Source of the DNA: Symbiotaphrina buchneri
Lineage: Eukaryota; Ascomycota; Symbiotaphrinales; Symbiotaphrinaceae
Length of the DNA: 64,000 bases
Reading direction: 5' to 3'
NCBI GenBank assembly: GCA_001599915.1
Contig: BCIG01000005.1
Coordinates: 700,725-764,724, forward strand
In this document: piece after piece, positions 1-11,245 of the stretch
Numbering within the stretch: position 1 is the first letter of the stretch
Layout of the letters: each line of letters begins with the position of its first letter
The notes under the pieces: generated by a model
Databases searched by the model: none
What the model was told of the DNA's origin: nothing
Seen by the model: the letters and a program-made list of their open reading frames with translations, nothing else
Translations under genes and position numbers: made by a program

Positions 1-1105
1 AGAGCCTGCTTGGTCTTCTCACGGGCTTCCGGATCAGCCAAGTTGTCGTAGTTCTTCTCGAGAGCAGGCATCAGTTTCGGCAAGAAGGCCGCAACGATCT
101 GCGGGTCCTCGACCAGCTTGCACATGTTGTCGACAATGACAGCGGCCTTCCGCTTGATGGCGGTGTCACGCTCGGCAAGACCACGGTCAAGAAGGGGAAC
201 CATGATGGCGAGAGTAGGCTCGTGGACATCGGTGACGAAAGTGGTAGCACCAAGCAAGTGGATAGTCTCCGGGACGTTTTCTGGCTTGGCGATACACTTG
301 ATCAACTCGGGAATGAAGCGCTCAATATCCTTGTTGACAATCAGGTTGCAGACCTTCTCCATCGTGCCGTAGGCAGCCTTCTTGACTTCAGGCTTGGTGT
401 CCCACATCGACTCTGACACGACTGGGATCAGATCGGGCACGCGGAAGGCGAGTTGTGCAGGGGCGGTCTCGACGAGTGCCTCGATGCACTTGAGACCGGT
501 CATCTTTTCGGGCCATTTCTGGGCGGTGAGGATGGAGTTGATGATAGGAGGAAGGACGGCCTTGACAGCGTTGGGGTTGATGGCCTTAACGATCGCAATA
601 GCGGTCTCCTGGGCGGCATTCTTGACAGCAGTGATCTTGTCACCGACTGCAGCCAGAGTGGGACCCAGAAGAGGAACCAGGTATGGCTCAACCGCCGGAG
701 AGATGGTGGAGTGTTGAGCAATAGCACGGATGGCGTCCAGAGCACGTTCCCGGACAACAGCATCCTTCTTGTTGGCGAGCTGCTTCTTCAAGTTCTCAAG
801 AATTCTAGCCTGATGTCAGCATTTATTCTGTCGACAGTTTATGAAGCCTCCAGTCCTGCTCACAGCGGGAAGGCGGTAGCAGGAGAGGTGGCGAGAAAGA
901 AAACTTACGCATTTGGCGCCTCAGTCTCTTCTATGGGACCATTGATGAAAGAGGCGATGTTGCCCGAGGCGGCGTTGATCTCATCTTGGGTTTTTGAGAC
1001 GTTCAATTGCTTGAACAGCTCGTCAAGAGTCTTGATCGAGTTCTTGTTCTCCTTGCTGGAGACGTTGGGGGTACCGGAAACGTTGGCTTCAACTGAAGGA
1101 GCCAT
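1..1105 (-). CDS. TEF3: Translation elongation factor 3 (eEF3), N-terminal part, runs off the window
   Basis: This is the 5' end of the fungal-specific ABC-type elongation factor 3, a cytosolic ribosome-bound ATPase that helps release E-site tRNA. Exon 1 is 1105-909 and begins MAPSVEANVSGTP. A 104-nt intron (805-908, donor GTAAGT, CTGAC branch site near the acceptor) follows, and exon 2 continues from 804 past position 1. About 333 residues are visible. They form repeated paired helices with HEAT-repeat character, with segments such as AVGDKITAVKNAAQETA and LIPVVSESMWDTKPEVKKAA. The ABC cassettes and chromodomain lie outside the window. The start is the only ATG that opens the frame, and the frame is kept across the intron. 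Family assignment is by recognition of the N-terminal HEAT domain and is highly likely. Confidence 0.93.
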
Positions 1106-2684
1106 GTTTGTCGAATTTATCGGGTTTGATGGAGTTGAAGTCGTGAAAGACGTAGAGATGGATCGATTAAAAGGATCTCGCGGCGGTGGCGTCTGATCCT
1201 CTGAAAAAGTCTATCGGGGGGTATCTGAAAGATTATCCTGCCACGCAAAGTCTGCGACCGTAACGCAGTTCGCGCTCTCGAGCGGATTTCTCTATGTCTC
1301 TATTGCTCTATGCAATAAAACACAGAAAAAGAAGACTTTTGATCGACCTCGCAAAGAGGGATTTGATAGATGAAAGGAAAGGGAGCGGTGAAGGGAGAAG
1401 GGAGGAGAGTGGCAGGAGTGTTGGGTACCGCAGCGACTGAAATATGAAGGGCGAGGGCGAGAAAGCGAACAAATTTTTGACAAGGGCCACGCTAGAATTG
1501 CTCTAGGCCGGATTTATCAGCCGCGGTCCACCAATCAGCGTGAATGCTGATGGGACATTTTCGGGCGCTTCAGGGTTTCTTGCCTCAGCCAGAGCCACCG
1601 AGTCACCGTCACCGCCTTTCCAGATGTGGCCGTTGCCCGCTGCCACTCTCGATAATCCCCATAGAAACGCGTGCAAATTACGAAGCAGGAAGTAATGAAG
1701 TGCGCAAGTCAACGAGAGATAGAGAACCAGCAGACATCTACGTTGTATTAGGATTATTTCTACATTCGTCTGCTATCACTGGTCCTTGCTAAGCTAAGGT
1801 ATCCTTAACAGGCTGATAGAGATTAAGGTACTTCGTAGATGCGATTCTCTGTCGCGGTACATGGTGGCGCGGCCTCCCTCGCTCCTGTCAAACGCACTCA
1901 GCCGTTCGTTGCAGTGATGTCGTGTACCGGTACCTGTATCAGGCCGTACGAATAAGGTATGACTAGCCAGCAGCCGTTTCAGCTGTTCGCCACAGGCTTA
2001 CATTTGATAGGAGTCTCTTCTATCTATGTAGTAGGTAATTCTTAAATTCTGCTTCTTCGCCTTGCACGGCCCTTCTGGAACGTCGCCGGCGTTGATCTTG
2101 GAAACATCCGGCCCACGCTTATCGGTGCGTACCCCGGGGTATCTCCCCGCGCCTGATACCCGCAAAGTCACCTGTACCCGTCTTAAAGTAGCCACCACAC
2201 CATGGGTATCGTGCAGAGAGACTTGGATGTCTGAACCCAGTTACTTCCAGCTCTTGGCTGTTTCGCCCGAGAACCTCCGAGCCTTGCCTTCAAATGCTAG
2301 TCCAACCCGGTCGTGCCTGTATCAGATTGATGCTGTAATCCGAGTCCGGGAATAGCCTCCGGTCTCTTCAGATACAGGCTGCGATGCCATCGCCGTCACA
2401 GTTCCTGCTGATACTATTCAACGTTCAGCTACGGTAGCGGCTGGCCATGTCTTCCGGGAGTTGGTAGGCTTTACGATGCTGGGCGTGAAAGTTTACAGCT
2501 GAGGCTGCAGTCCCCCCGAGCAGTGTCATCATGGACCCTTGTTCAGGAGTGCATGCAGTCAGGACCGGGGCCCAATTGACGGAGGACGGGCAGGTACCCC
2601 ACGTACCCCGTACTTGCGACGGGACGATTCCCGTCTTGCTTGAAACTTACAGGTAGACATGGGTTATGTCCTATCATTTGGGAG

Positions 2685-3200
2685 AAGGTAATCGGTAATG
2701 GCACGCCCCTGTTTTTGGTTACCACACGCCCCTCTCATCCATTCGCATCGTATCATATCTATTCGGAATCTTATCTATCTACATGCTCATCTACCTACAT
2801 CGTATCATATCTATCTACATCGTATCATATCTAAGGTATCTACATTGTATCATATCTAGTCAGAATCTCATCTACGTACATCGTATTGTATCTATCTGCC
2901 TGTATATTAACACCGTAACCTATCTACATTATATCTTATCTATCCTGTTAAACTTTGTGACAGACAGATCAATCAATCATTAACCTGATCTAGGATGATA
3001 TATGTCAGATCTATCTGTATATCAACATCATATCTCATCATATCGTATCTATCTGGTTTACCTCTATGATGTTTGGACCGATTGATCGATGAATCGATAA
3101 GGGTGCCATCTTATACCTGTTCACATATCTATCCTTGTATCAAAGTGCCACCAAATTGCCCTTTTTGTATGAGAGGGGCGTGCCATTACCGATCACCTTC
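2685..3200. mobile_element. Inverted-repeat-bounded AT-rich repeat element, copy 1
   Basis: The left arm at about 2685-2738 reads AAGGTAATCGGTAATGGC, then ACGCCCCT, and ends CCCCTCTCAT. The right arm at 3170-3200 is its inverse complement (ATGAGAGGGGCGTGCC, then ATTACCGATCACCTT) but lacks an internal ~23-nt portion. The interior is AT-rich and holds an imperfect tandem array of ATCTATCTACATCGTATCAT-like units (about 2745-2900), then a unique part rich in GATCAATCAATC and TATCTATCTGG. A second, diverged copy in the same orientation lies at about 10827-11365. There is no coding capacity. The size, inverted ends and second copy suggest a non-autonomous DNA transposon or MITE, but no clear target-site duplication was found. 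Confidence 0.6.
2745..2900. repeat. Imperfect ~17-20-bp tandem repeat (TATC/TAC-rich)
   Basis: Units close to ATCTATCTACATCGTATCAT recur about seven times with substitutions and small length changes. The array lies inside the inverted-repeat element next to its left arm. Confidence 0.7.
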
Positions 3201-3402
3201 GGAGAATTGCATATTAAGTAATCCCGCAGGAGATGCTGGCACAAACCTGCATACGAATTCATGCTATCATAGACTATAAGAAGCTATAAAACCACCATTG
3301 CCATTTTGATCAATAGCTGCAACACCTCAACCCACAACACAATGAAGCTATCCCAACATCATAACACCTCCAAAAGGGTATCATTACTACTACCTGCCTC
3401 CC

Positions 3403-5200
3403 CTAGACCGTCTCCCTCTGAGCATGGTGCGTCTTGTCCTCCTGGCTGCTATTCTCATGGATGATGTTACCAGCGTGGTCTCGGCGGACAACCTTCTCGA
3501 TTGTGTCACGACCAGCCGCTTCTTCCATATCGGAGTCATCCCCGACTCTCATCGAGCGGCCTCTGAACTCCGGACCAATGAGCGTGAGAAGAATGACGTA
3601 GGCGTACACGGCGCCCATGAAGATGCAGATGACCTTTCCGTACTGGTAGCGCTTGGTGGTACCCTTTGGAGGAAGCGGGAAGCGCTCTCCGATGGTCGCC
3701 TCAATGGTTGACGAAGCCGATGATACGAGGTTACCCAGCTGGTAACTGGTACCGACCACGAATGTCCTGAAAGAGCCTGGTGAAAGTTCCATCAAGTGAA
3801 TGGGAATCACGCCCCAGGCACCTTGGACGCAGAATTGCTCAAAGAAGGCCGGCGCAATGATCTTGTGGTTGTCGATGAAGCAATAGGGGTATAGGAGCGC
3901 TCCGCCCACGACGCTGATGAAGATTATACTGAACCGACGTCCGAAAATCTGGCTCAAGTAACCGATGATTGTTCCACCAGTCATGGCACCTAGGTTAGCC
4001 ACGACTTGGGTTACCGTGACGGCATTGGCCGAGAAGTTGTACTGGTTCTGCAGCATAGTCGGATATAAGTCTTGTGAGCCGTGAGACTAGAAGTCACCGT
4101 TAGCATTTCAATGGAAGTAACGGGGCAAAATGCTTACCATGAAGTTGAATCCAGCCATCAGCAATACAAGGTAGATCAGGAGCAACCAATGTCTCTTCAA
4201 AGCAACTCTCCCTTCGGAGATAAAGGTGCCTGCAATGTTGCCCCGAGCTTCTCTGACACGCTCCCGTTCGATATACGCGTCGTTCTCTGGCAGGCAAAGC
4301 CTGAAAATGATGATCTAGAACAAAATCAGCCTTGTCCTATCTCCAAGTTCATCGTCGGTGAATAGCTTACCAGGACCGGAGGGCAAGCGCCAAACCAAAA
4401 CAGGGGCCTCCAGCCATGCCCAGTGGTATTGACTAGCCCACGCGCGAATACAGTGGCTAGAAGATACCCGAATGCATAGCCCTGTTGCAACATGCCAGAT
4501 AGAATCCCTCTAGCAGCTTCGGGACAGTCTTCCAGCGCGGTGGCTGCGGCATTACCGTAGAGACCGCCCATTGCAATACCGAACAGGGCACGCACACCGA
4601 GGAATGACTTATAAGTCGAGCAGAAGCCGGTCGCCAATTCCAAAATAATGAAAAGCACGTTGTTCAAGATGAACGGCCATTTGCGCCCGTACCGATCGGC
4701 TGCGATACCGAATATGATCGCTCCAACAGACCGAAGCATCAGCACCAATGTGATACCCCATGTGATATCGGCATTGGTCTTGTCAAACGATTTTGCAAGG
4801 TCGCTAACGGTCAATGAGACAGTGAAGAAGTCGAATGCGTCCCAAGTCCTGTGAATGAAAACAGTGGTCAGCTCAGATTTCACGAAGAGGTAGGTGACTG
4901 TAGCTGAGGAGCAGATCACTATCGTGGTGAAAAGTCCGGAAGTTTTCCAGTCACCTGCCCAAGCGGAACAAACAAAAGTCTCGATGCTTACCATCCAAGA
5001 AATGCGACCAGAAAGAACAGCCATTGCTTCGAGTTAAGCAATCCCAGCAATTTGAACGGATTCTCGACCTTTCGCATCTCTGGCTTCAAGCTGGGAATGC
5101 GTGTTGCGATGTACCTCCCAACACTCATGTGCTCGAAATGGTGTTGCTCGGTATGCGCGCCTGGCGCAACCTGGGGAGGCTTCTCTGGATTTTCCGCCAT
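3403..5200 (-). CDS. Jen1-type monocarboxylate/proton symporter (MFS)
   Basis: This predicted 515-residue plasma-membrane transporter is of the lactate/pyruvate:H+ symporter family (Jen1, sugar-porter-like MFS). Exons are 5200-4992, 4848-4371, 4314-4138 and 4086-3403, with introns of 143, 56 and 51 nt. All have GT...AG ends and the frame is kept. The Jen family signature N-x-x-[ST]-H-x-[ST]-Q-D-x-x-x-T is present as NFMSHGSQDLYPT (about residues 286-298) and is assembled across the third intron, which strongly supports the gene model. The MFS loop-2 motif appears as GIAADRYGRKWP. Twelve hydrophobic segments are plausible, with a hydrophilic charged C-terminus. The start at 5200 (MAENPEK) is chosen over an upstream in-frame ATG at 5362 because family members start close to the first charged tail. 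Substrate is inferred from the signature: short-chain monocarboxylates, possibly dicarboxylates. Homologues are typically glucose-repressed; no regulatory site was verified here. Confidence 0.9.
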
Positions 5201-7333
5201 ATTGGTATGATATGTTACTGAAGGCGAAATATTTGTCAATGATCTGGGCAGAATTCGAGGTTGGGGTGGAATAGGATTTGCTTTTGTACGCCCAGGCGCA
5301 AAAAGGATCTCCGCGGTCACGAGGACGCACCTCGGCACTGATTTTCCTAACGGTGATATCACGGGATTCCCAAAAGGGAAGGGTGGTTACTAGGAGGGAC
5401 GGGAGCTTCCAGAAGCCAAATACTGGGTCGCTCTTGTGTCACCACGGGAGTGTCCCTTGAGGTTTTGCGCAACGAGCAGCAGCAAGGATATGGACAAAGC
5501 AGGGGAAGAAATGGGGACCTGGAGGCCGTCAGCGGGGAAGGCGGGTCTTTATGATCCCTCCACCATTCTTCTTCTTATTATCCTGCCGATAAACCGAAGA
5601 TACGACAGGGAATAATGCTGCAGTCATTATTGGTAAGGCCACTCCAAAATGGCTGATCCGCTGCCGTTCCCGGTTACTGGCTTTGGTTAAGGCGCGGTGG
5701 AGCATCTGCCATTGGTGCTTTGATCGTGGGGAATGGCTTGTAAATAATCTCGGCCCCTGATTCGTCCGGGAATGTTGATGCATGCGTGTGCCAATGCTTT
5801 TGGCGCGGGGGGAGAAGGCTCTTTTGAAGCTTAGCGGAGATCCATCATCCCACCTCTTCTCCAGCCTAACAACCTTCAGGGCCAAGTCAACCCTAAAGGC
5901 AGAGCAAGATGGTCACCGCTATCCAGCAGTCTCCACAGGACCCGCAAATTGCAAGCACTAGACCACTCAACAAGAATCCATCTAGACAATCTTCTCCGCG
6001 CACGGAACGGAAAAAAGGGTCATGGATTACTGCTCGTTGAGTCAGACCCTGGAACGACGAAGAGTAGAGTTCTGGACGTTTTTGTTCCCTAAAGGTCTAT
6101 CTCGTGCATCACCGCCATACCTGACCGCCGAGGCCACGGCTTTATCTCGGCGGAATAATAGAGCGACATGCCACCAGCACGACTAAGGGCCTATTATTGC
6201 GCATCGTGACCAACGTGACTTTTAAGGTGCAGTCCCAGTAGCAGAGTCTCCGCCATACCCCATCTGATCTCCATACAAGAAAATGCACGGACATACAAGC
6301 GAATGGTGCGACCCTTATTCGTGTTGCCTGTATATCGCCTCCACTTGCTGGCCAAGTCGATTTCTGCCACCGTGCCAGAACCACCAAGTGGTCGGCTTGC
6401 GGCCATGAAGCGAGCTTGTGACAAAATGACACTGTCACCTCAATTGCACAAGCATGCCAGGCTGAAACGACAAGACTGTCAATCTCATCTCAGCCAGGCT
6501 GACTGACTTCCCGCGGCTGGCTCGGATAAGCTCCCCTTCGACTCGGTCAGCCAACCTTTAACAGCGAACTACCTAAGTTGAGATTCGTTGTCCAAGAGAC
6601 CTGGAGACGGCACATAAGCCCACAAGATATCGCATCGATAAAGTGACAGATTGCTGCATGGATCCCGCTGTCTAGATTATTAGGCATTGTCGACCCGTGT
6701 GTGACCCTCCCAACAGGCTCCGATGGTGAACGGGACGGTACACGCGGCCAGTCGCGTTGGGTCAGGTACCAAGCATCCTTGGGCTGACGAGAAATTGGAA
6801 AGGTGCAAGTGATAGATTTACACATGGCATGCCTGGTTGCTACTGCCGCTCTTGCCCAGTATGCTTAGGATCGTCCTGTCAAATAGGGACGCCTGCTCCA
6901 TTTGGCTGTGCTCTGAATGGAGACTTATGCTGCAGATGAAGCGCTAACCGTTGCCAACGCATCGTCAAACCTCTGGCCTCAAACATCTGTGCTACATGTC
7001 AGTTCTTGCTTGCAAACTCACAAACCAACCTTCCTATATCGAATACATATATCGTATGGTCTTTCTGCGACGCTGATTTTCTGCATTCGAACTATCGCAT
7101 TATCATATGATACCCCGAACCTGACTCTACTTCTGACTCAGGCTCATTGCAAATCTTGTCTTTATTGCTGTCGGCATTGCTTGTTGGAGCGCGCAATTGA
7201 AGGAGTTACTGTCTGTCCGCATGCATCGCATCGAGAATCTATCAAGTCCTGACTTTGCCAAGTTTTCGAAGATTTTGAGCATTTATCAGATTCACAGAGT
7301 TTTTACCAGCATCACCTACCCACCAAGAAGATC
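5201..7333. other. Intergenic region, no supported gene
   Basis: About 2.1 kb upstream of the transporter. Open frames here are short, overlap on opposite strands, and lack splice-linked continuation or recognisable domains. It probably holds the transporter promoter and the promoter and 5' UTR of the gene at 7334. Confidence 0.5.
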
Positions 7334-8215
7334 ATGGCGACAAATGGATTCACGTCTTATTCTTCCCCTCAGTGGCAATGGCCAATCTCTCCATCTTCCT
7401 CACCCCCGAAGCAACCTTTGCATCGCGCAGTATCCTTATCGACATTTTCTGGCCCTCCTTCGAACTTTCATTGGGAGCCTACATCAAGCTACCCACCATC
7501 CCCGCAGTCCATGAGCCGGAGCGCAACCCCTGTTTTGCATTCGAACAACCCTTGGCCGCGATCTCCACCGCCGCAGTATTCCCAGGCTTCGATGTACAAC
7601 AAACCAGCCTCACCGCCCTCGACAAGTCGTTCAGCAACCCCGGTTGCCCCTCGGCCTGTGCACCCACCATTTCAGGTTCCAAGAACGCCCTTCCAGCGGT
7701 CATCGCCACCATTGGAGTATCAGCCATCATCACCGACCCCGACACCAAGCAGCTATTATAATCGGGTCCGCGAGATTCCTTCTCCAGCAACGTTGTCAAC
7801 GATTCCCCTAACCACTCAACTAATCTCGGAGCTTTCTCTATCCTTCCCATCTTTGCTGTCTCGACAAGGGTGGGATCGGGCTACTGCCCAGATCTGCTAC
7901 ATGTGGGCTCTCAAAAATCCACGGACCGCGCTGCTGCTATATATGACACACAACCTGAGTGCATGGCCTCTGGCTGCCATTTTCGCGCCCCTGAAGGATG
8001 AAATGATGCCTTTTACGGAGTTCGACGTGAGGAGTACTGGTATCAGTGAATGGAAGCGAATAATGGACATGCAAGGGAAAGTCCTGCCGCGCCCGGAGGG
8101 AAGAAGAAGACCGCGCCGCCGCAGTGGCGAGGACGTCGAGATGTCATTTACAGACCGAATGGGGGACCTCAGGGGCTTGGACGGTTATTATAGACCGGCC
8201 AGAGACACTCTATGA
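7334..8215 (+). CDS. Pro/Ser-rich hypothetical protein
   Basis: This is an intronless 293-residue frame that I do not recognise. Residues 1-150 are low complexity, rich in Pro, Ser and Thr, with recurring SRSATP and SPP motifs (for example SMSRSATPVLHS and STSRSATPVAPR), and probably disordered. Residues about 155-235 look folded: amphipathic helices, then a hydrophobic stretch (ALLLYMTHNLSAWPLAAIFAPL) that is short for a membrane span. A basic patch RRRPRRRSG lies near residue 258. The start ATGGCGAC follows an A/C-rich leader with ACCCACCAAGAAGATC just upstream, a good fungal context. The long frame, the composition change between halves and the tidy start favour a real gene. No function can be given. 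Confidence 0.6.
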   Translation: MATNGFTSYSSPQWQWPISPSSSPPKQPLHRAVSLSTFSGPPSNFHWEPTSSYPPSPQSMSRSATPVLHSNNPWPRSPPPQYSQASMYNKPASPPSTSRSATPVAPRPVHPPFQVPRTPFQRSSPPLEYQPSSPTPTPSSYYNRVREIPSPATLSTIPLTTQLISELSLSFPSLLSRQGWDRATAQICYMWALKNPRTALLLYMTHNLSAWPLAAIFAPLKDEMMPFTEFDVRSTGISEWKRIMDMQGKVLPRPEGRRRPRRRSGEDVEMSFTDRMGDLRGLDGYYRPARDTL

Positions 8216-9856
8216 GCATCGCTTGAAATCTTCATTTCTGGGAGTTCGGTAATAGGTCATTCATTTTCTTTCATCTGTCAATCTTCATCCATCAATTCAA
8301 CTACATAACTTCTTCTTGCATCCTCGCTGAACGATTACCTTAATGGACTACTGGTGCTGAAGGAAGTGACTTGACGGCTAGTCTTGGAAGTCCGGATTGA
8401 TATACACTGTGAGACTTGGGCGACATCCAATGCTAGTCCCACACTCTCTGCAGCATTCCTCGCCATCTCGCAAGCCAACTCTTACTCTTGCATGCTCTTC
8501 TAAGGCACGACATCTACTTGATACATGTGAGATTGGATATGGTCACCAGCCAGCGCCCTTGATAATCCGATACAATGTCTCCAATGTTCATCCTTAGCAA
8601 CTCCTGCCCAAGGTCTACATCGGCCCTGTTCTGCTCCGAATATGGCCCTGCCGTCGGGGGATCGAAAACCTCCGCAGCAGAACTGGCAGATACTATACTT
8701 GGAACTTCTGGCACGGAAGCTGACAGGCTGGTATTGGAGGGTATTTATCCCAAAGCTACTCATAGCCATCAGGCTACTCCCGATCACCCTCCGCGGCGTC
8801 CCTGGACTTTGATGCTTCCGAAGGAACGTCCATCAACCAAGATCTGTTGGGCAATGCACTACTATAGTCACGTTAAAAAGAAACAGCCTTTCTTCCTCCA
8901 AGAGTTGCAGTCTCCACTCCTCCTCGTCGGTATCTTTGGCGATCAGGTCATCGTCATGACAGCGTGAACATATCCCTTTTTACCAAATTGACCCTCCAAC
9001 ACGTGAATCAGTAAAAGAAAATTGAATAACAGAGGACTGATCCATCGAGCCTGTTCCCGACATTCCAGGTTACCTAATTAAGCAGCCAAGCCGTTCCACT
9101 TCGGACCAGCTGCGACCGCACCCTGGACACACATCAAGATTGTTACTGTGGGATTGGGATACCTGGCTTCGCAAATGGTGAAGTCAACGATGCTACGTCC
9201 AGGCCTTGCGCACACGGCCTCAGCTCACACTGATCAACTCTATGGCTTCCTGAATTTGTCCGACAATTTCCCTCTATCTACAGCATTGAGGCTGTGTCCT
9301 TGGACGGGCGGTCAGCAACAGCAAGATCGTCGCCGCAGTCTTCGCGTTGGAAGTTGCTGGTGTATCGGATACGATCCGAGGAGCGTTGAGCAGGTCTCCC
9401 CGACTCCGTCACCGTGCCAAGCTCCAGCTCTTCTCTAAACAGCACTAGCGCACTATCTACCTGGTCCAAGCGCCCTGCGGATGAACAAGTCATCCCGAGA
9501 ATCCGAGGTGAATGCGAAGCCGAATTTCGGCCCCTGTGGATCATTGCTCTCTCAGGTAGTGCTGCCTGCGAAAAGTTACTCCGCCAGCTTCGCATTCGAC
9601 CTCGCGGAAGCTGGACACGCAGCGTCATGGGCACTGAAGATCCGAAAAAGGATGCTCCGTGAGGACACTGCCCCTTGTGGCTTGAGGCAGCCTGGGAGCA
9701 ATCATGATGCCGCGAGGCAGTATATATTGATGCTGCTGCCTCGCAGTTTTCAATCATCTTCACATCCTCAGCAGGCGCAATTATCACTTTGCATCTATCA
9801 AAGAGCCTTGGAATTGCTTAATCCAACACAACCACCACATCAACCACATCACAACA
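8216..9856. other. Intergenic region, no supported gene
   Basis: Several frames of 95-170 codons occur on both strands (for example 8575-8967 plus and 9278-9787 minus). They overlap each other, show no conserved motif, and have irregular composition. The last ~130 nt (TATATATTGATG near 9720, then a CA-rich leader with ACAACCACCACATC) look like the promoter and 5' UTR of the reductase gene that starts at 9857. Confidence 0.45.
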
Positions 9857-10655
9857 ATGGCCTCCACCATCGAAAAGCCAACGCTCGCCTTCTTGGGTGC
9901 AACGGGAGGCTGCTGCCTCGCCATCCTCAGCCGCTGTCTCCAAGCTGGCTATCCCTGCCGTGCTCGTATGAGTCCTCCCTTTCTGCCTTCATGCTGTTTC
10001 TAACCGTTCTCAAGTGGCCCGCACACCCGAGAAGCTTACCTCCCTCCTTTCCGCGCGCTCAGTTTCCACCAAGACATTGACCATTATCGCCGGATCAATC
10101 TCCTCCCCCACCGCCGTTCAAGACACCCTCCGTGGGGCCGACATCATCTTATCAGGCGTAGGTGGTACCCCTAAATGGTGGCCGAACCCATTCCGTCCTG
10201 TACTGGACCAGCCCACCATTTGCTCCGACACCGCCGATGCGATCGTCAATGCGCTGGCATCAATGCCCGAGAAAGGCAACAAGAAGCCTTTGCTGGTCGT
10301 CGTGTCGACCACGGGGATATCCAAGAGCGTTCGTGACGTGCCGTTGCTGATGGTACCTATGTACAAGCTCATGCTTCACCATCCGCACATGGATAAAGAG
10401 AAGATGGAAAAGAAGATCGTTGAGCAGATGCGGTTGCCCGAAGAGAAACGCGTCATTGACAACTTTGTCATTGTACGGCCCAGCTTGTTGATGGATGGGG
10501 AGCCGGTGGGAGTGGAGAAGGTGAGGGAGGGCGTGGAGAAGCAGGTTAATGGCAAGTGGGTGGGCTCGCCTGCGGTGGGCTATACAATCCGCAGAGACGA
10601 TGTTGGTGGCTGGATCTTCGAGAAGGTTGCCAAAAGGCAAGGACGCGGCTGTTGA
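9857..10655 (+). CDS. NAD(P)-binding Rossmann-fold (NmrA/atypical SDR-like) protein, C-terminus frameshifted
   Basis: Exons are 9857-9965 and 10015-10655, with a 49-nt intron (donor GTATGA). The N-terminus has a beta-alpha-beta dinucleotide motif (TLAFLGATGG). Later segments fit the family: a GADIILSGVGG strand/turn, LLVVVSTTGISK, and an FVIVRPSLLMDG segment. Expected role is an oxidoreductase or redox-sensing regulator; the substrate is unknown. The frame as read ends in KVAKRQGRGC. If one A is removed from the AAAA run at 10632-10635, the frame continues as GKDAAVEKYGGGFVSITY and stops at 10692, a typical end for this family. So the last ~18 residues appear to be lost to a +1 insertion, either genuine or a consensus error. 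Confidence 0.8.
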
Positions 10656-10692
10656 GAAGTATGGAGGCGGCTTCGTGAGCATCACATATTGA
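10656..10692 (+). pseudogene. Out-of-frame remnant of the reductase C-terminus
   Basis: Reading the frame shifted by one base from the A4 run at 10632, the sequence encodes KGKDAAVEKYGGGFVSITY and ends at TGA 10690-10692. This is the natural continuation of the NAD(P)-binding protein, so the true gene end is probably here. Confidence 0.6.
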
Positions 10693-10830
10693 TTGGAGCA
10701 TAGGGGTCCCAGATCCGGTTTTGATACCCTTGATTTCGCGCTCCATGTCCCACTGTCCTTGCCTAGCAAGCACTATCTAGTAATATTTGATACGATCTGA
10801 ATTGATTTTCTTTTGCTATATCCTAATCTC

Positions 10831-10870
10831 ATCGTATCAAATCGTATCAAATCGTATCAAATCGTATCAA
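10831..10870. repeat. 10-bp tandem repeat, four copies
   Basis: Four perfect consecutive copies of ATCGTATCAA at the left edge of repeat copy 2. Confidence 0.9.
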
Positions 10871-11069
10871 ATCTATCGTATCTCATCTGTCCAGTTAATC
10901 TTCATGATGGATAGATCAATCAACCAATAACCAGATTTTCAGAATAATATATATCAGATCTATCCGTATATCGGTACCGTATCTTATCAAATCATATCTA
11001 TCTGGTTTATCTCCGTGATAGATGGACTGATTAATCGATCAATCGGTCAATGACGCCATCTTATACCTA

Positions 11070-11245
11070 CAGTCATACCCTTTCTATAAGCATATAGGGA
11101 TATAAGCATATTTCGTGCTGTAAGCATACGATTTTCTTATTGAAGTCTGATTTACTAGGCACATTGACCTGGCTGTAAGCATAACCCCCGATATAAGCAT
11201 AAACATTGCTTGACGAGCTCTATGCTTATAGAAAGGGTACGACTG
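11070..11245. mobile_element. 176-bp Tc1/mariner-superfamily-like MITE with 25-bp terminal inverted repeats
   Basis: The left terminus is CAGTCATACCCTTTCTATAA followed by GCATA (11070-11094). The right terminus (11221-11245) is its inverse complement with one mismatch (24/25). The element is flanked by TA on both sides (11068-11069 and 11246-11247), the target duplication expected for Tc1/mariner/pogo-type transposases. The interior carries extra TRTAAGCATA motifs and has no coding capacity. Copy 1 of the host repeat provides the empty site (ATACCTGTTCACATATCTATCC), which shows this is a later, nested insertion. Confidence 0.85.

Larger units (their letters stand above)
1106..3402. other. Intergenic region between eEF3 and the Jen1-like transporter
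   Basis: This is the 5' flank of eEF3 and the 3' flank of the transporter. No open frame with coding character or splice support is seen on either strand. A purine-rich tract (about 1315-1460) lies just upstream of the eEF3 start and may be its 5' UTR or promoter. From about 2685 onwards the region is taken up by the AT-rich repeat element listed separately. Confidence 0.6.

Noticed and set aside
8575-8967. 130-codon plus-strand frame
   Set aside because: Overlaps an opposing frame of similar quality, has no motif, and lacks a linked exon.
9278-9787. 169-codon minus-strand frame upstream of the reductase gene
   Set aside because: No domain, irregular composition, and it covers the likely promoter and leader of the reductase gene.
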